DNA of 64,000 bases from assembly GCA_963383645.1 (NCBI GenBank), contig OY726560.1:147875052-147939051 (forward strand), read 5' to 3'. A model generated the notes under the pieces. That model saw only the letters and a program-made list of their open reading frames with translations, had not been told where the DNA came from and made no database searches. This stretch comes from Muscardinus avellanarius (Eukaryota > Chordata > Mammalia > Rodentia > Gliridae). The number at the start of each line of letters is the position of its first letter. The first letter of the stretch is position 1. The translations under genes were made by a program, and so were the position numbers. This document shows, piece by piece, positions 10,620 to 22,217 of this stretch.

Positions 10620-13384
10620 TGTAATCTGATATCATCTAACTCATTTATTTATCCAGTCACCAAAGTGTTGAGCTTAATATGATTTGGGAACTGTTATTAT
10701 GACATTGATGGATGTTGGATATCACAAAAGACTAAAAGATGACTTTTTAAAAAAAGTGTTTTTGACCCTCCTATTTGCAAAAAGGAAAAAGAAGAGCATT
10801 AAACCCTTTTCTGAAAACATTGGACATTTGGTATGACAAGAGTTTGATTGTATAGAGAAATGGCGGAAGTCCTAATATGATGTTAACATTGACCCCCAAA
10901 GGCCATGACACAGGCCTTTCCCTCACCCCAGGGCAGAATTTCTTCTGTTATCTGAAAATAGGCTTCAAATACAACACGTCACTTTATAGGCATTAAGCCT
11001 TAGCATTTGCTAATGTTCGACATTTGACTTGGGCTGTATGTTCTCTTTGTAAGACAGAAGTATAAGTTTCTTACTAAAGTGTAGAGTGAGTAACAGTGGA
11101 GTTGTCTAGTTCAAAAATGAGTATGAATGTTCCCTTTATGTTACACTTAAGAAGTATACATAATTCAGTGCTGCATGTCTTTAAAACATATTTGCCTATT
11201 GGGCTTTTGACTTTGGAATTGACTTCTTACAATGGAGCTCAAATCGTCTTCAAAGAAGAGCATTTATGGGGAAACAGAAGATCTGGTCAGCTACAGAGTA
11301 AACAGACTTTCATTGTCCCTTATTTTTATGGTTAATAGTTTCAAAATACTACTAATTTATCTTGTTGAATATATATGGAATAAAATATGATGATTTAGGG
11401 TTATGGATATCAATTTGAAAATAAACATTTGAAAGGGACTGTTTAGGGCAGTATGTCTGGGAAAAATTTCCCATATCTTTGTTCACATACCTCCAATTTT
11501 AATTCAGTTTTAGCCAGATTGTACATCAAGGGATGTGATGACTGTGTACTACACAGCTGGACAGTTGAACAATATGGATCCTGTGGTCACCTATCACTTC
11601 GAATAGTGACAAAGTACAAAAGGGAGATACAGTTTAGAAAAAGAGAAACATAAATTTGGAATAGTGGGAATGGGCCCTACTCATAATGAAATTTGAGAAA
11701 AAATTGAACAAAAATATTGTAAGAGATGTATTAGTTTTGCAAAATCAAATAAACATGACTATGTACAATGGATAAATAAATTATCTCTTAATTATTACTG
11801 GTTTCTTAGGTCAGAGCTTCCTGTGACATTATAATGGTTTTTGGTTATGTCTACACTGAGTTTTCACCTTCTTTAAAAAGCATAAGGTTGAGGAAATATT
11901 TTTCAGTGAACAAAGAAGCTATACACATTGACTTCATGGTTCAGGAAAAATCAATACAAAGAAGGGGTTTTGAATCTAGAACCAACTCTGTCTCTTTGCA
12001 AACCAGAACCCCAGTTCCCTGATCTGTAAAAAGAAAAAAAGTGAAATACACTCATGTCCCGTTTCTCCAGTGACCAGCACCTTACCAGAATGCTAACTCA
12101 GACCAGGAGCATCATGTTTGATATTCCCGGCAAGAGGAACGTCAGTAGCACCTGACCAAAAATCCATACCAGAGTTTGAACCACAAATTATATTTTGCTG
12201 AATATCATTGACCCTAACATAGTTAGATACATGTAATAAATACAAAGAGATTCATGGTCAAATAAATTGGAAGCGTTTCATTTAACCAAATGTATTGGGT
12301 TTCTTTATTGCAGAATGTCTCAGAACCTTTAATAAACCAATGAACATCATGAGTCTCCAGGGAACCTTGACAGTGCAGCTTCCCGTCTTACTTACATATG
12401 GAATAGTTATTTTGTTCTTAAAGAAAACATCTGAAAATCAAGGGCAAAAATGAGGGGTTCCTTAAGACACAGCTTGAAAAATATTTCTATATGTAATTTT
12501 TCTCAAGTTCAGATATTTTAGGCTGGCACATTTTTAATAACAGGATGATGAGGAACCACAAGTACTCAAGAGACTGCTCTTTAGGGGGAGGTTTCTTGGA
12601 ATTCTGCATCCTTCACTGGAATGTCTAAAGGTTGTCTTTTTTTGGATAACGAGTTAATTATAGCTTGTCAGTGGCATTAAAATGAACATTTCCCAAGGAA
12701 CAGACATTGCTGTGGAACACAGAGCAGCATACAACAGGAAAACCAGGCATTAAGTGTGGTCTTTTTGGAGCTCCTCTGCATAATTTAGAGATGATGAGAA
12801 TTTCTTTTTTTATGGATTAAAACAAAATTGTTAACTGCAGAGCAGAAGTCGGGTCAGGCAGATATACTGCTCCTGAAAATGTGCTGATTACGATTTGTAT
12901 TTTATGGTAGCTGAAGAGTTTGAGTTGCTTGCTAATGAGATCAAGCACCATTACATATATTACTGGCATCCACAGAAGCTGCAGAACCATTTTGAAACAT
13001 CTTTATGCTACATTTGTTCAAAGCATTGTCTTTCTGTTCAAAGAATTCACCTGCACATTCAATTTCCTCTATAACATACCAGTGATAGTCTGAAGAAATA
13101 TTTCCGCATATTTCTCTGTCTGAATTTGGAAGCTGTGCATTTTCTTTGCGTCTCATTTCTTCTGAAAACTAGTTGTTGACAAATAAGACCGTCACCATGA
13201 TTGTAGGACTGAATTACGCTGTTGATTTCCTAATTCGCGGCTTGAATTGAAATGCCTAAAAAGAAGTGCAGTCTCTCTAAAATATTTTGTCATCTTACAC
13301 TCTTTGAAAGATAAATGGTCTTAAACAGAACAGTTGTTGAAATTCATGGCTAGAATTGAAGTTTTAACACTAAGTCCCATATTC
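10620..13384. other. Repeat-poor intergenic stretch
   Basis: About 2.7 kb without a recognisable SINE, LINE or microsatellite, unlike its surroundings. No exon recognised: open frames at 11096-11335, 11453-11653 and 12941-13156 are short and unlike known proteins. Retained unique sequence of this kind may contain conserved non-coding elements, particularly about 12880-13260. Confidence 0.5.
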
Positions 13385-13519
13385 AAAGTGTTATGGTTTG
13401 AATCTGAAATGTCCCCCAAAGTCTCAGCTTGGGGTGCTATTGGGAGGTAGTGAAAACTTTAAAAAGTAGGGCCTCCACTTAAAGAAGTAGGTCTTCGGTG
13501 GCATGTACTTGAAGGTATA

Positions 13520-13641
13520 TTTTGAGCAGGGTTTAGTAGTATATTCCTGCAGTCCCAGTACTTGGGAGGCTAAGACAGGAGGACTGCAGTTTTGGAGATA
13601 GTCTCAGCAACTTAGTCAGACTCTTTTCAAAATTTAAAAAG
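13520..13641 (+). mobile_element. SINE cluster member 1: B1 half of a split B1-dID
   Basis: Only the B1 monomer is present here, ending at AAAATTTAAAAA. Its missing dID part is plausibly the fragment at 14331-14395, left on the far side of three later insertions. Confidence 0.7.
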
Positions 13642-13857
13642 GAGTCGGTGTGGTGGTGCATCCTGTAATCCCAGTATTTAGGAGGCTGAGACAAGAGGAT
13701 TTCCGGTTTGTGGCCAGCCTCAGCTATTAGTGAGGCCCTCTGCAACTTAGTGGGACCCTATTTCAAAATACACAATAAGACATCTGGCTGGGGATGTAGC
13801 TTAGAGGTAGAATGGCCGTGGGTTCAATGCCCAGTGTCATATAAAAAGAAGAAAAAA
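13642..13857 (+). mobile_element. SINE cluster member 2: B1-dID
   Basis: Full dimer, from GTGTGGTGGTGCATCCTG to the dID half ending CCCAGTGTCAT. It is preceded and followed by the same AAAAAGGAG(T/C)C word, consistent with a target-site duplication. Confidence 0.85.
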
Positions 13858-13864
13858 TTAAAAA

Positions 13865-14090
13865 AGGAGCCAGAAACCAGGTACGGTGGCACAGGCTCAT
13901 AATTCCAGCATTTGGGAGGCTGAGAGAGGAGGATCACAGTTTGCAGCCAGCCTCAGCTACTTAGTGAGGTCCTTTGCAACTAAGTGAGACCATGTTTCAA
14001 AATAAAGAATAAAAAATAGGGCTATGGGTATAGCTTGGAGGTAGAATTGCCCCTGGGTTCCCTCCCCAGAACCACAAGAAAAAAAAAAAA
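13865..14090 (+). mobile_element. SINE cluster member 3: B1-dID
   Basis: Full dimer with its own A-tail (about 14079-14090), again bounded by AAAAAGGAG-type words on both sides. Confidence 0.85.
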
Positions 14091-14277
14091 GGAGTCGGGC
14101 CTGGTGACTCAGTACTTGGGAGGCTGAGACAGGAGGGAGGATCGTATGTTCAAGGACAGCCTCAGCAAGTAGTGAGACTCTCATCAGCCTTAGCAAGACC
14201 CCATTTCAAAATAAAAGTAAGAAAGGACTAGGTGTTTAGCTCGGAAATAGGATGCCCCTCAATTCAATTCCCAGTAT

Positions 14278-14330
<53 letters not shown>
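14091..14330 (+). mobile_element. SINE cluster member 4: B1-dID with (AC)n tail
   Basis: B1 half with a short deletion after the head, dID half ending CCCAGTATAAAAC, and an A-tail converted to about 25 AC units (14280-14329). Confidence 0.85.
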
Positions 14331-14395
14331 CAACTCAAAGGTAAAATGCCCCTGGGCTCAAATCCCAGTACCAAAAACAGTAACAGGAACAAAAA
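14331..14395 (+). mobile_element. SINE cluster member 5: orphan dID 3' fragment
   Basis: Begins inside a dID half (CAACTCAAAGGTAAAATGCC) without its own B1 part. This is best explained as the 3' remainder of the SINE that starts at 13520. Confidence 0.7.
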
Positions 14396-14460
14396 GCTAT
14401 ATTGTGTCATTGGCTCCTTCCCCCTTTCTCATTTATATTCATTCATTCCTCTCCCTTCTG

Positions 14461-14896
14461 CTTCCTTTCTCCTCTTCTCTCCTCTCCTCTCCTTTTCTTC
14501 TTTCTCCCCCTCCCTCTCCCTCTCTCCCTCTCTCCCTCTCCCCCTCCCCCTTCCTCTCCCTCTCCCTCTCCCTCTCCCTCTCCCCCTTCCTCTCCCTCTC
14601 CCTCTCCCTCTCCCCCTCCCCCTTCCTCTCCCTCTCCCTCTCCCTCTCCCTCTCCCTCTCCCCCTCCCCCTTCCTCTCCCTCTCTCCCTCTCTCCCTCTC
14701 TCCCTCTCCCCCTCCCCCTTCCTCTCCCTCTCCCTCTCCCTCTCCCCCTTCCTCTCCCCCTCCCCCTCCCTCTCCCTCTCCCCCTCCCCCTTCCTCTCCC
14801 TCTCCCTCTCCCCCTTCCTCTCCCTCTCCCCCTCCCCCTTCCTCTCCCCCTCCCCCTTCCTCTCCCTCTCCCTCTCCCTCTCCCTCCCTCTTTCCT
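14461..14896. repeat. 436-nt uninterrupted homopyrimidine tract, (CCCTCT)n-like
   Basis: Every base from 14461 to 14896 on the plus strand is C or T. Most of it is built of CCCTCT hexamers alternating with CCCCCTCCCCCTTCCTCT blocks. The long open frames here, (PL)n, (SP)n and on the minus strand (RG)n, are products of the hexamer period and are not genes. Confidence 0.97.
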
Positions 14897-15249
14897 AGCT
14901 GCTGGGTTGTGAGAAGCTCTGTTACTCTGCCTTAACACAGTCCTAGAAACAATGGCCCCAAGTGACCAGGGATCGAAACCTCTGAAACTGTGTGCCAAAA
15001 AGAAATCTTTCCTTCTTTTAGGTTGTTTTGTCCCGGTTATATTGTTACAGTGAAGGAAGGCTTACTAACACATGAGATAATATAGTTGACGGGGATCGCT
15101 CTTTTTGAGGAGGTTTTCTAACCTAAGTGATTATAACCTAAGAATCCTGGAGTCAAGTTCAAAGTAAAAATAAAAGAGAAGAGGAATGAATTTCCAAATT
15201 AAAAAAGAGGTCTGGAATGCATATAAAAGAGTCCAGGAATACAGATATT

Positions 15250-15985
15250 TCTTCATGATACTGATTTCATTTCTTTTGGATGAATATCCCGAAATGGGAC
15301 TGCTGGATCATATGGTCCTTCTATTTTAAACTTTTTGAGGCATCTCACACTGCTTTCCATAATGGCTGTGCCAATTTGCAACGTGTTCATGGCAGTATTA
15401 TTCACATTGTCAAGATGCAAACACAGTGAGAGTGTCCCTCTCTAGATAAACGGATGGAGAAAATGTGATATATTTACACAATAGAATATTATTCAGCCTT
15501 TAAAAAAGGAGGAAATCTTACCATTTGTGTCTAGATTGGTGAACCTCGAGGACTTTATGCTAAGTAAAATAAGCCAGACACAGGAAGACAAATGCTGCAT
15601 AATTTCATGTGGAATCTAAAATTTAAAAAAATCAAACTCATAAAAGCAGACAGTAGAGTAGTGGTTTCTAAGGGACAGGGGATGGGAAATGGAAGACATT
15701 GGTCAAAGAGCAGAAATTCCAGTGATGTCAGATGCATATGCATTCTGAAGATGCATGGAACAGCGCCCTGATGGTGGTTCATGGTGCTCTGCCATATGTT
15801 TGAGTATCACAGAGGTGGTAGATCTTAGGTGTTTTGTCCACAAAAGAAAATTTCAAAAAAGGGCAGCTATGTGAAGTGACAGATATGTTTAATCAGCTTC
15901 ATTATGGTAATGATTTCACAGTGTTTATTATATCAAATCATGTTGTTCACCTTAGTTATAATTTTTGTCAACTGTACCTTAATAA
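15250..15985 (+). mobile_element. Ancient LINE-1 3' end with 5' inversion
   Basis: About 15250-15380 is L1 ORF2 in minus orientation (it reads back 'gatccagcagtcccatttc' on the minus strand). From about 15381 the sequence switches to plus-orientation L1 continuing through ORF2 end and an old L1MA-like 3' UTR, ending ACCTTAATAAATCTTGG. An inverted 5' part joined to a sense 3' part is the mark of twin priming. Heavily decayed. Confidence 0.8.
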
Positions 15986-17588
15986 ATCTTGGTGGTGGTA
16001 GGGAGTATAGGATTTTGTCATGAAGCCTCGGGTAGATCAAGCAGCTGTCCAGGTATCCATTTACAAAATGAGGGGAAAATAAGTCATTAATCTGTAAGAT
16101 TGCAACATTTTCCATTACAAATTTGGTATGAACACGAGGACACAAAAGAAAAATATGTAGAGCAGCAACTAACTATTTCCACATATTCAAAATGGGGAAA
16201 ACAGTCGGACTCCTTGGGCTTGGGCTTTCTATACTCTTTGGCTACCGTTCCACATGTAGATTTGCAATGGCTATTGCTTTGCAGGAGACAGCATCTGCAA
16301 ATTTGACTCCGGTTTTCTGCCTAGAATTTTGTATGTTGTAGGACTAGAATTTTTTTTATTGCCACTTCCCATTTGAAAGGCTTTCACTTACTATGCCTAT
16401 AAGCTATGATATTAAGGCTCAATGCCAGGGAAGTTTCAGGGAAAAGAGTGAGAAAATTATTTAAAAGGACTACTTTTTGATAATGGCAGTGTTTTGACAG
16501 TTTTTGACAGGCAATTTGGAATAATGCAACCTCCTGGATTACAGCCAACCTCTGAAACGGGCTGTAATTTAGACGGATGGCAGCTTCTATGACCTCTGGA
16601 TGGGAGAGTCATTGGAATTAAAAAGGAAAAAAAAATTCTCCCAACAGTTTAGGTCTCTCTTTGAAAACCTGGTTTAAATGTTCTGCTATGTAGCCATTTT
16701 ATTTAATGAAAGCATTTTCTTGTCCTATGCACAGCTCCAAATACTTAAAGCTGGGGATGATTTTCTTCCTTTCCGTGTGGGGTACACCTCTTCTCAGATT
16801 CCACCCCTACCCAGATTATGGACATGCTAATGAGGTAGTTGTGAGTATATCTGCCCCCTCTGTCCTTTAGATGAAATGAGGACCGCTGGGGCTCAGGTCA
16901 CTAGATCACATTGTCATCTCTTGGAAGATGGAAGCTCTGAGCTGTTACAGCTTCCAAAACTTTTCTCTTTTCCTATAAATGTGCTGTCTCAGGTTTTGAG
17001 TTGAATCCTTAAGGCTCCTTTGAAAAATAGATTCTATGACTCCCTTAATTCTGAGAGTTAAATGCTTTTTAAAGAGTTGTGTAACTTAAATGTGAGCTGG
17101 GTGCGCAGCATAGGATTTTTATCTGAACCACCATTCTCCAAACATACCAATATATTCCAAAATTGCCGGTTGCAGGCCATAAAATATTTACATTGGAGTT
17201 AATAATGTATGCTTAGTAAGAAACGATGAAATATTTACCATTTTTCTAAAGATACTGGATGTTTTTTTTCCCCTCTGCCACAGCCATTTTTCTGGAAGTA
17301 GGCAAAATAGGCAACAATCGGTGCTCAGAGGACAACGTGGAAGCATCTCAGAAGGAAAAGATTGCTCTAAGGTGGTACGTGGAAAAGCCTCCATTAGGAA
17401 AGGAAATCTCAGCTAATTGCAGATGTGAGGTGCAGGTTTCATATACTCAAAGGTCTAGAGAGGCATTAGCATACAATTTTCGTATTCTTGCCATTAAATT
17501 GGGGGTTTCTAGGCTCGTTATGGTTTTCCAAAGCTATCTTGGGAAAGTGCTGTGACCCTCGGAGGATGTATGACCATCCAATATTCTA
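15986..17588. other. Repeat-poor intergenic stretch
   Basis: No recognisable interspersed repeat or exon. The open frame at 17259-17555 (98 codons) shows no family resemblance. A candidate place for conserved non-coding DNA, but nothing in it proves a function. Confidence 0.45.
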
Positions 17589-17601
17589 AACAAATACATT
17601 T

Positions 17602-17793
17602 TTTTGTGTGCATGGCACTGGGGATTGAACCTAGAGGGGCATTCTCCCTCTGAGCTACACCCCCAACCCTATTTTATCTTTTATTTTGAAACAACATCTC
17701 ACTAAGTTGCTGAGGCTTGTCCTTGAACCTGGGATCCTTCTCTTTCAGCCTCCCAAATACTGGGGTTACAAGCATGCGCCACCACGCTCTGCT
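17602..17793 (-). mobile_element. B1-dID SINE, minus strand
   Basis: Complete dimer on the minus strand with a perfect 13-bp target-site duplication AACAAATACATTT at 17589-17601 and 17794-17806. Confidence 0.93.
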
Positions 17794-18089
17794 AACAAAT
17801 ACATTTAAAAAACCACTTCTCCTTATACCCTTCTGGACTTTGAATATGATCTGAAGTGTTACTGAATTTTTACTGCTCATATTTAGGAAAAAGCCCCCAA
17901 AAAATCTCTTCACAGAGGTTATCAGAAGAATTGTTTGAGTCTTACAAATGGAGATTCCCAGGCTCCCACCCGTAGAAATTCTGATAGGATAAATCCAGCG
18001 CAAGGCCCGGCATTCTTCATTTTTGAACAGCCTTCCAGGTGATCATTCTCAAGGTCTAGGAAATGTAGTAGGCTGATGCTAGGGTTAGA

Positions 18090-18480
18090 TATAGACCATC
18101 TCCTGAAAGAGCTCATGTTCAGAGTTGATATAATTAAATCATGAAGGTTGTAATCTCATCAGTGGTACATCCATTGTGATGGACTTACCCAGGTGTGTCT
18201 GGAGGAGGTGGCTACCTGGGGGTGTGGCCATGGGGACTGGGCTTGTGTCTTTGAATCCCCTGGCCTACTCTCTCTTCCTCTGGCCTTTGTGAAATGAGGG
18301 CAGAGCTCTCTCCTTTCCTCCCTTTCTCTCTTTCCTTCCTGTCACCATGTCCTGAGCTCCACAGACGTTACCTGCCCTAGTTAGGACTAAATCCCTGAAA
18401 TCTCCAGAACTGTAAGAAAATAAATTTTCCTTCCTATAGATTATGTAATCAAGTTTTTTTTTTTTTTATTCCAGCAATGA
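18090..18480 (+). repeat. Ancient LTR-like element
   Basis: Contains a CT-rich middle and a 'ccagaactgtaagaaaataaatttt' type 3' block typical of old MaLR/ERVL-like elements. Family not assigned. Confidence 0.5.
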
Positions 18481-18489
18481 GATTATTGA

Positions 18490-18965
18490 CTGAAACAGCC
18501 AAATAATGGTTCTTCAAACTACCCTTGTCCTAATCCCTAGAATCTATGACGGTCAAAATACCTTCTATGGCAAAAGGGAGGGTGCAGATTATGAATTTGG
18601 GGATGTGGAGATAGTTATCCTGGGCTAGCTGAGTGGTCTTAAATGCACCAAAGTAACCCTATAAGAAGGAAGGAGAGGAAAACCACACAGAGAGAGACAG
18701 GCAAGGTAATGATGGCGGCAAGATGCTACACTGCTGGCTCCAAAAAGAGAGCCCATGGATGCAGGTAGGCTGCAGAAGTGGGAAAGGTAAGAGAGGGAGA
18801 CAGAGTCTGCCCTGGAGCTTCCAAAAGGAACCAGCCCTGCTGACATCTCCACTTTAGCCCAGTGAAGCTGGCTTTGGATTTCTGACCTTTAAAACTGCAA
18901 GAGAACATACGTGTGCTTTAAGCTACTGAGTATGCAGTAATTTGTGACAGAAGCAACAGGAAATG
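18490..18965 (+). repeat. Ancient LTR-like element (MLT1/MST-like)
   Basis: Reads as the class beginning 'tcctaatccctagaatc' with internal 'taagaaggaaggagaggaaa' and an end in 'ctttaagctactgag ... gacagaagcaacaggaa'. No coding capacity. Confidence 0.55.
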
Positions 18966-21538
18966 AATGTGTGAACCCTTGCCCCCAAACCACTTCAATT
19001 TTAACAGCCTTTTATTGCTAAATGCAACTCTTTAAGCCACAGTTTAAAGCCCTAGGGTTGTGCCTGTTTCCAACTGTGTAGAGGGAAATAAAAAGCAGCC
19101 TTGCTTCCAGAAAATATTTCTGTCCTCCTTTCCCATCTGCGTTGAGCACTTCCCCCACTGTCCCAATCCCCTGAGGACCCCAGAGCTGCTAGGAGAGGCC
19201 GCAGTGAGTGCTGTGGCCAATAGCTGCCTGCCTCAAGTTTGGACATCCAGCCTCAGGAATTCAGCATGTTCCTCCGGTGTGCTCCGCATTCTGCTTCTAC
19301 TGTGGGGAATTCAGAGAACCAGGAGGGGCTATTCCCCGCTCTCCTGCTGAGTCCAGACATTGCACAGCAATTATAAACACTTAGGTTGGTCTTCCAGGAA
19401 CGTCAAGGCTGAGGCTCCTCTGGCTACAAAGGATATTGTCTCATCCTGGGACAGGATGAATGCATCATCGCAGTTTAAGGGAAGAAGATGATGTCAAAGC
19501 ATGGGCTTACCAGTTATGCTCTGAGTAGTGGTAGACCTGGAAATCAAGTCATTTTCACTAGTTTTAGGCTCTCAGGAAACTGAGGGATGTATTAACGGGG
19601 GGTGGTATGTAGAGGGAAACCTCTATATATTATCTGTACTTGTTCCTATCATAACTCCTCATAGTGAAAGAATGAAGGAAAAAGAAGAAGAAGAAAAAAG
19701 ATGGCAGCTGCATAGAGTTGGGATAGCATCTTGTTTCCATGACAACGGTGTCTGTTCTGCTCTCAAGCCCCATCTGGTATTTTCAGGCCTAACAGCCAGG
19801 TAGCATGTAAATGCCTGATGGGGAAAAAAGGCATCAGTAGAGAATTTTTTTGGATTAGGCACAAATGGATATAGAAACACCATGCCCGTCTCAAGAAAAA
19901 CGATGCATTACTTCACCAGCAACAGGGTGCCATGAAGAGAGACCACAAAGTACCCAGAACATGCTCCACTCGATTTTTATGGGCCAAACAATCACAACAA
20001 GCACATAAAATTAAGTAGCTTTGGGGGCTGAGATGGGATACATTCTCCTACAGGCTGCACAGCAATGCTCTCTCATGGGATGACTCCTTCCCCGGCTTCC
20101 TCCCCGGCCTGCTTTGAGGGTTGTATGTGCTTCAGGTGATATGGATGCGGCAGCTCTTACCTGCCCCACTGAACTTCCCTTCAGATTTTATCCTTGCTCA
20201 TTACTGTTCCCTGGTAACTCTGCAGAATTTACGAGAAGCTGAATTTCAGCCCTCCTCTAAGGGCCCTGGCTCTGAGAAAAGCATGCTTTTAAAACAGCAC
20301 AACCCAGCTGGTCTCCACCATCCCCTAGCCCCATTCTGAACATATTTATCTAGTGAAATTTCCTTTTTTTCCTAAGTAATGCCATCATTAACAAACATAA
20401 TCTCTTTACAAAGTTACAATTTGCCTAAAACACAACACACAACACGACTTTAAAATACAATATACAACAAAATACATTATCTAACAGATACAGATAGGCT
20501 GTTATGCGACCTTTGGAACACACTTAGGCTAAGGAGCTATTTCATTGTTTATCTGACATTCAGATTTAACTGGACATCCTATATTTTTATTCGCTAAATC
20601 TGGTAACCCCATTTATAGACAGGAACACAGGCCTTTAAGTTGATCACTTGGGCTTAGATAACAGTATATTGAAATGCCAATACACCCAATCGGGTGTCAG
20701 TTTCTAGCCTTTTCTGGTTATTATGACAAACATTTGAAAGTTTATAGTTTAACACCCAAAATTTGCTTATGCCAGACCTTTGCATACATTCATTTTTTTC
20801 TTTCTTTCTTCAGTCTGCTTCTCCTTGCCTGACACTTGCAGACGCTGGATTCCATGGTGTGCACAAGACCCTCAGGCCCTTCCTGCATTTCACAGTGGTA
20901 CTTAGATTTTATTTCAGGACATTTACTCCCATTGCAAACAAGCTGCCGTTTGATCTACAAAGACTCATCAGATATGGCGCCTGTCCACTAGGAGCAGATG
21001 AACTATCCTAGATTAGCTATCCCTTAGACATCTTAAAATTTCCCAAACCTCATCAAACCATCCCATGGGCATTAAGCCACAGAGTCCGTTCTAATCAGTT
21101 CTATCTTTCTTTGCCAATTTCTTTTTCACATTGTTTTCCTTCAGTATCTCGAGTTAGAAGACAGCTACTGGGGAAGGATATGGAATTCTGGACACTCTCC
21201 ATCTGTTTGTGGGGATGCTCTTGTCCTTACTGGGATCTATCAATCTCAGTTTAGGATTCACTTTCCTGAGTCCTGAAAGGAGATTTGGACTTGCCATTCT
21301 TTATCTCTCATTCTTCCTCTATTGCCCCAATTCTTTCCTTTTTTTCACTACTTCATCAATTTGATACTGTATATACTAGTGAAGAGGACGTAATTAAAGC
21401 TCTGCAGCATTCCAGAAAGATCCTGACATGGCCTATTTTACGTTTTTTCTTTATGTCTCCCCTTTTGACTCTGATGCATTTTTATGAGAATTCCATGAAT
21501 CTTATTGTATATTCTCAGATATAATATTGAAACAGAAC
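18966..21538. other. Intergenic DNA with no recognised gene
   Basis: No exon recognised. 20500-20640 resembles a common old repeat tail ('agatttaactggacatcct'), not assigned. Contains the source of a local duplication (20952-21035). Confidence 0.5.
20952..21035 (+). repeat. Source copy of an 84-bp local duplication
   Basis: Direct repeat with 22328-22410, about 96% identical: one indel and two substitutions. At this place the segment is continuous with surrounding unique sequence, so this is the likely donor. Confidence 0.93.
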
Positions 21539-21539
21539 C

Positions 21540-22210
21540 GCTATGTAGACAAAACAGTGGCCTCAAAGATATCCCCAAAGTAATCCCTGAAACCTGCAGA
21601 TACGCCAACTTACACAGCAAAAGAGACTTTGAGATGTGATTTAATTTAATTAACGATTTCACAATGAAGTGATTATAGATGTGGACACAGTGGAATGCCC
21701 AGAGTATTTATAAGGTAGAAATATGACTACAGGAGGGAGGTTTGGAGATGTTACATTGCTGGCTTCAAAAAGGAAGAGGCCAGGAGTCAACAGGTATGGG
21801 GAGTTTTTTTTTTTTTTTGTTGTTGTTGTTGTTTTTGTTTTGTTTTTTTGTTTGTTTGTTGTTTTTTTTTTTTTTTTTTGGTGGTACTGGGGTTCCTGGA
21901 AGCCCTTCTACCTCCGGGCTACACTCCCAGACCTATTTTTACATTTTTTAAAATTTGGAAACAGGGTCTCCTAAGCCAGTGCGCACAGCTGGCTTCAAAC
22001 CTGCACGATCCTCCTGTCTCTGCCTCCCAAGCGCGGGGATTACAAGCGTGCGCCACCACACCCGGCTATGGGGAGTTTTTACAAGATGAAAAAGGCAAGA
22101 AACTCCAGAGTCTCCAGAAGGACTAAGGACTCCTTGACTTTGGCTCACTGAGACTAATTCAGACTTCTGACCTTTAAAACCAATTTGTATGATTTAAAGC
22201 CATTTAAGTT
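21540..22210 (+). repeat. Ancient LTR-like element, split by a SINE
   Basis: Left part 21540-21808 ('agtaatccctgaaacctgcag', 'gagatgtgatttaatt') and right part 22081-22210 ('cagacttctgacctttaaaacc'), interrupted by the type B SINE. Same general class as 18490-18965. Confidence 0.55.
21809..22066 (-). mobile_element. Type B SINE, minus strand
   Basis: Complete type B copy with a long T/G-rich (A-tail) stretch at about 21809-21880. Perfect 14-bp target-site duplication TATGGGGAGTTTTT at 21795-21808 and 22067-22080. The 'cagctggctt' region carries a few extra bases compared with other copies. Confidence 0.94.
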
Positions 22211-22217
22211 TGTGAAT

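Larger units (their letters stand above)
13385..15072 (+). mobile_element. Ancient LTR-like element, split by SINEs and a CT expansion
   Basis: Starts TTATGGTTTGAATCTGAAAT and ends with a 'gaaactgtgtgccaaaaa' polyadenylation-like block and CTTACTAACACA. The same start and end architecture recurs at 44840-45335, so both are the same family (MaLR/ERVL-like non-autonomous type; exact family not assigned). No coding capacity. Inserts: SINE cluster at 13520-14395 and homopyrimidine tract at 14461-14896. Confidence 0.6.

Noticed and set aside
14346..14998. Long open frames on both strands (Pro-Leu, Ser-Pro and Arg-Gly dipeptide proteins of 160-190 residues)
   Set aside because: They are direct translations of a hexanucleotide homopyrimidine repeat inside a decayed LTR-like element, with no gene context.
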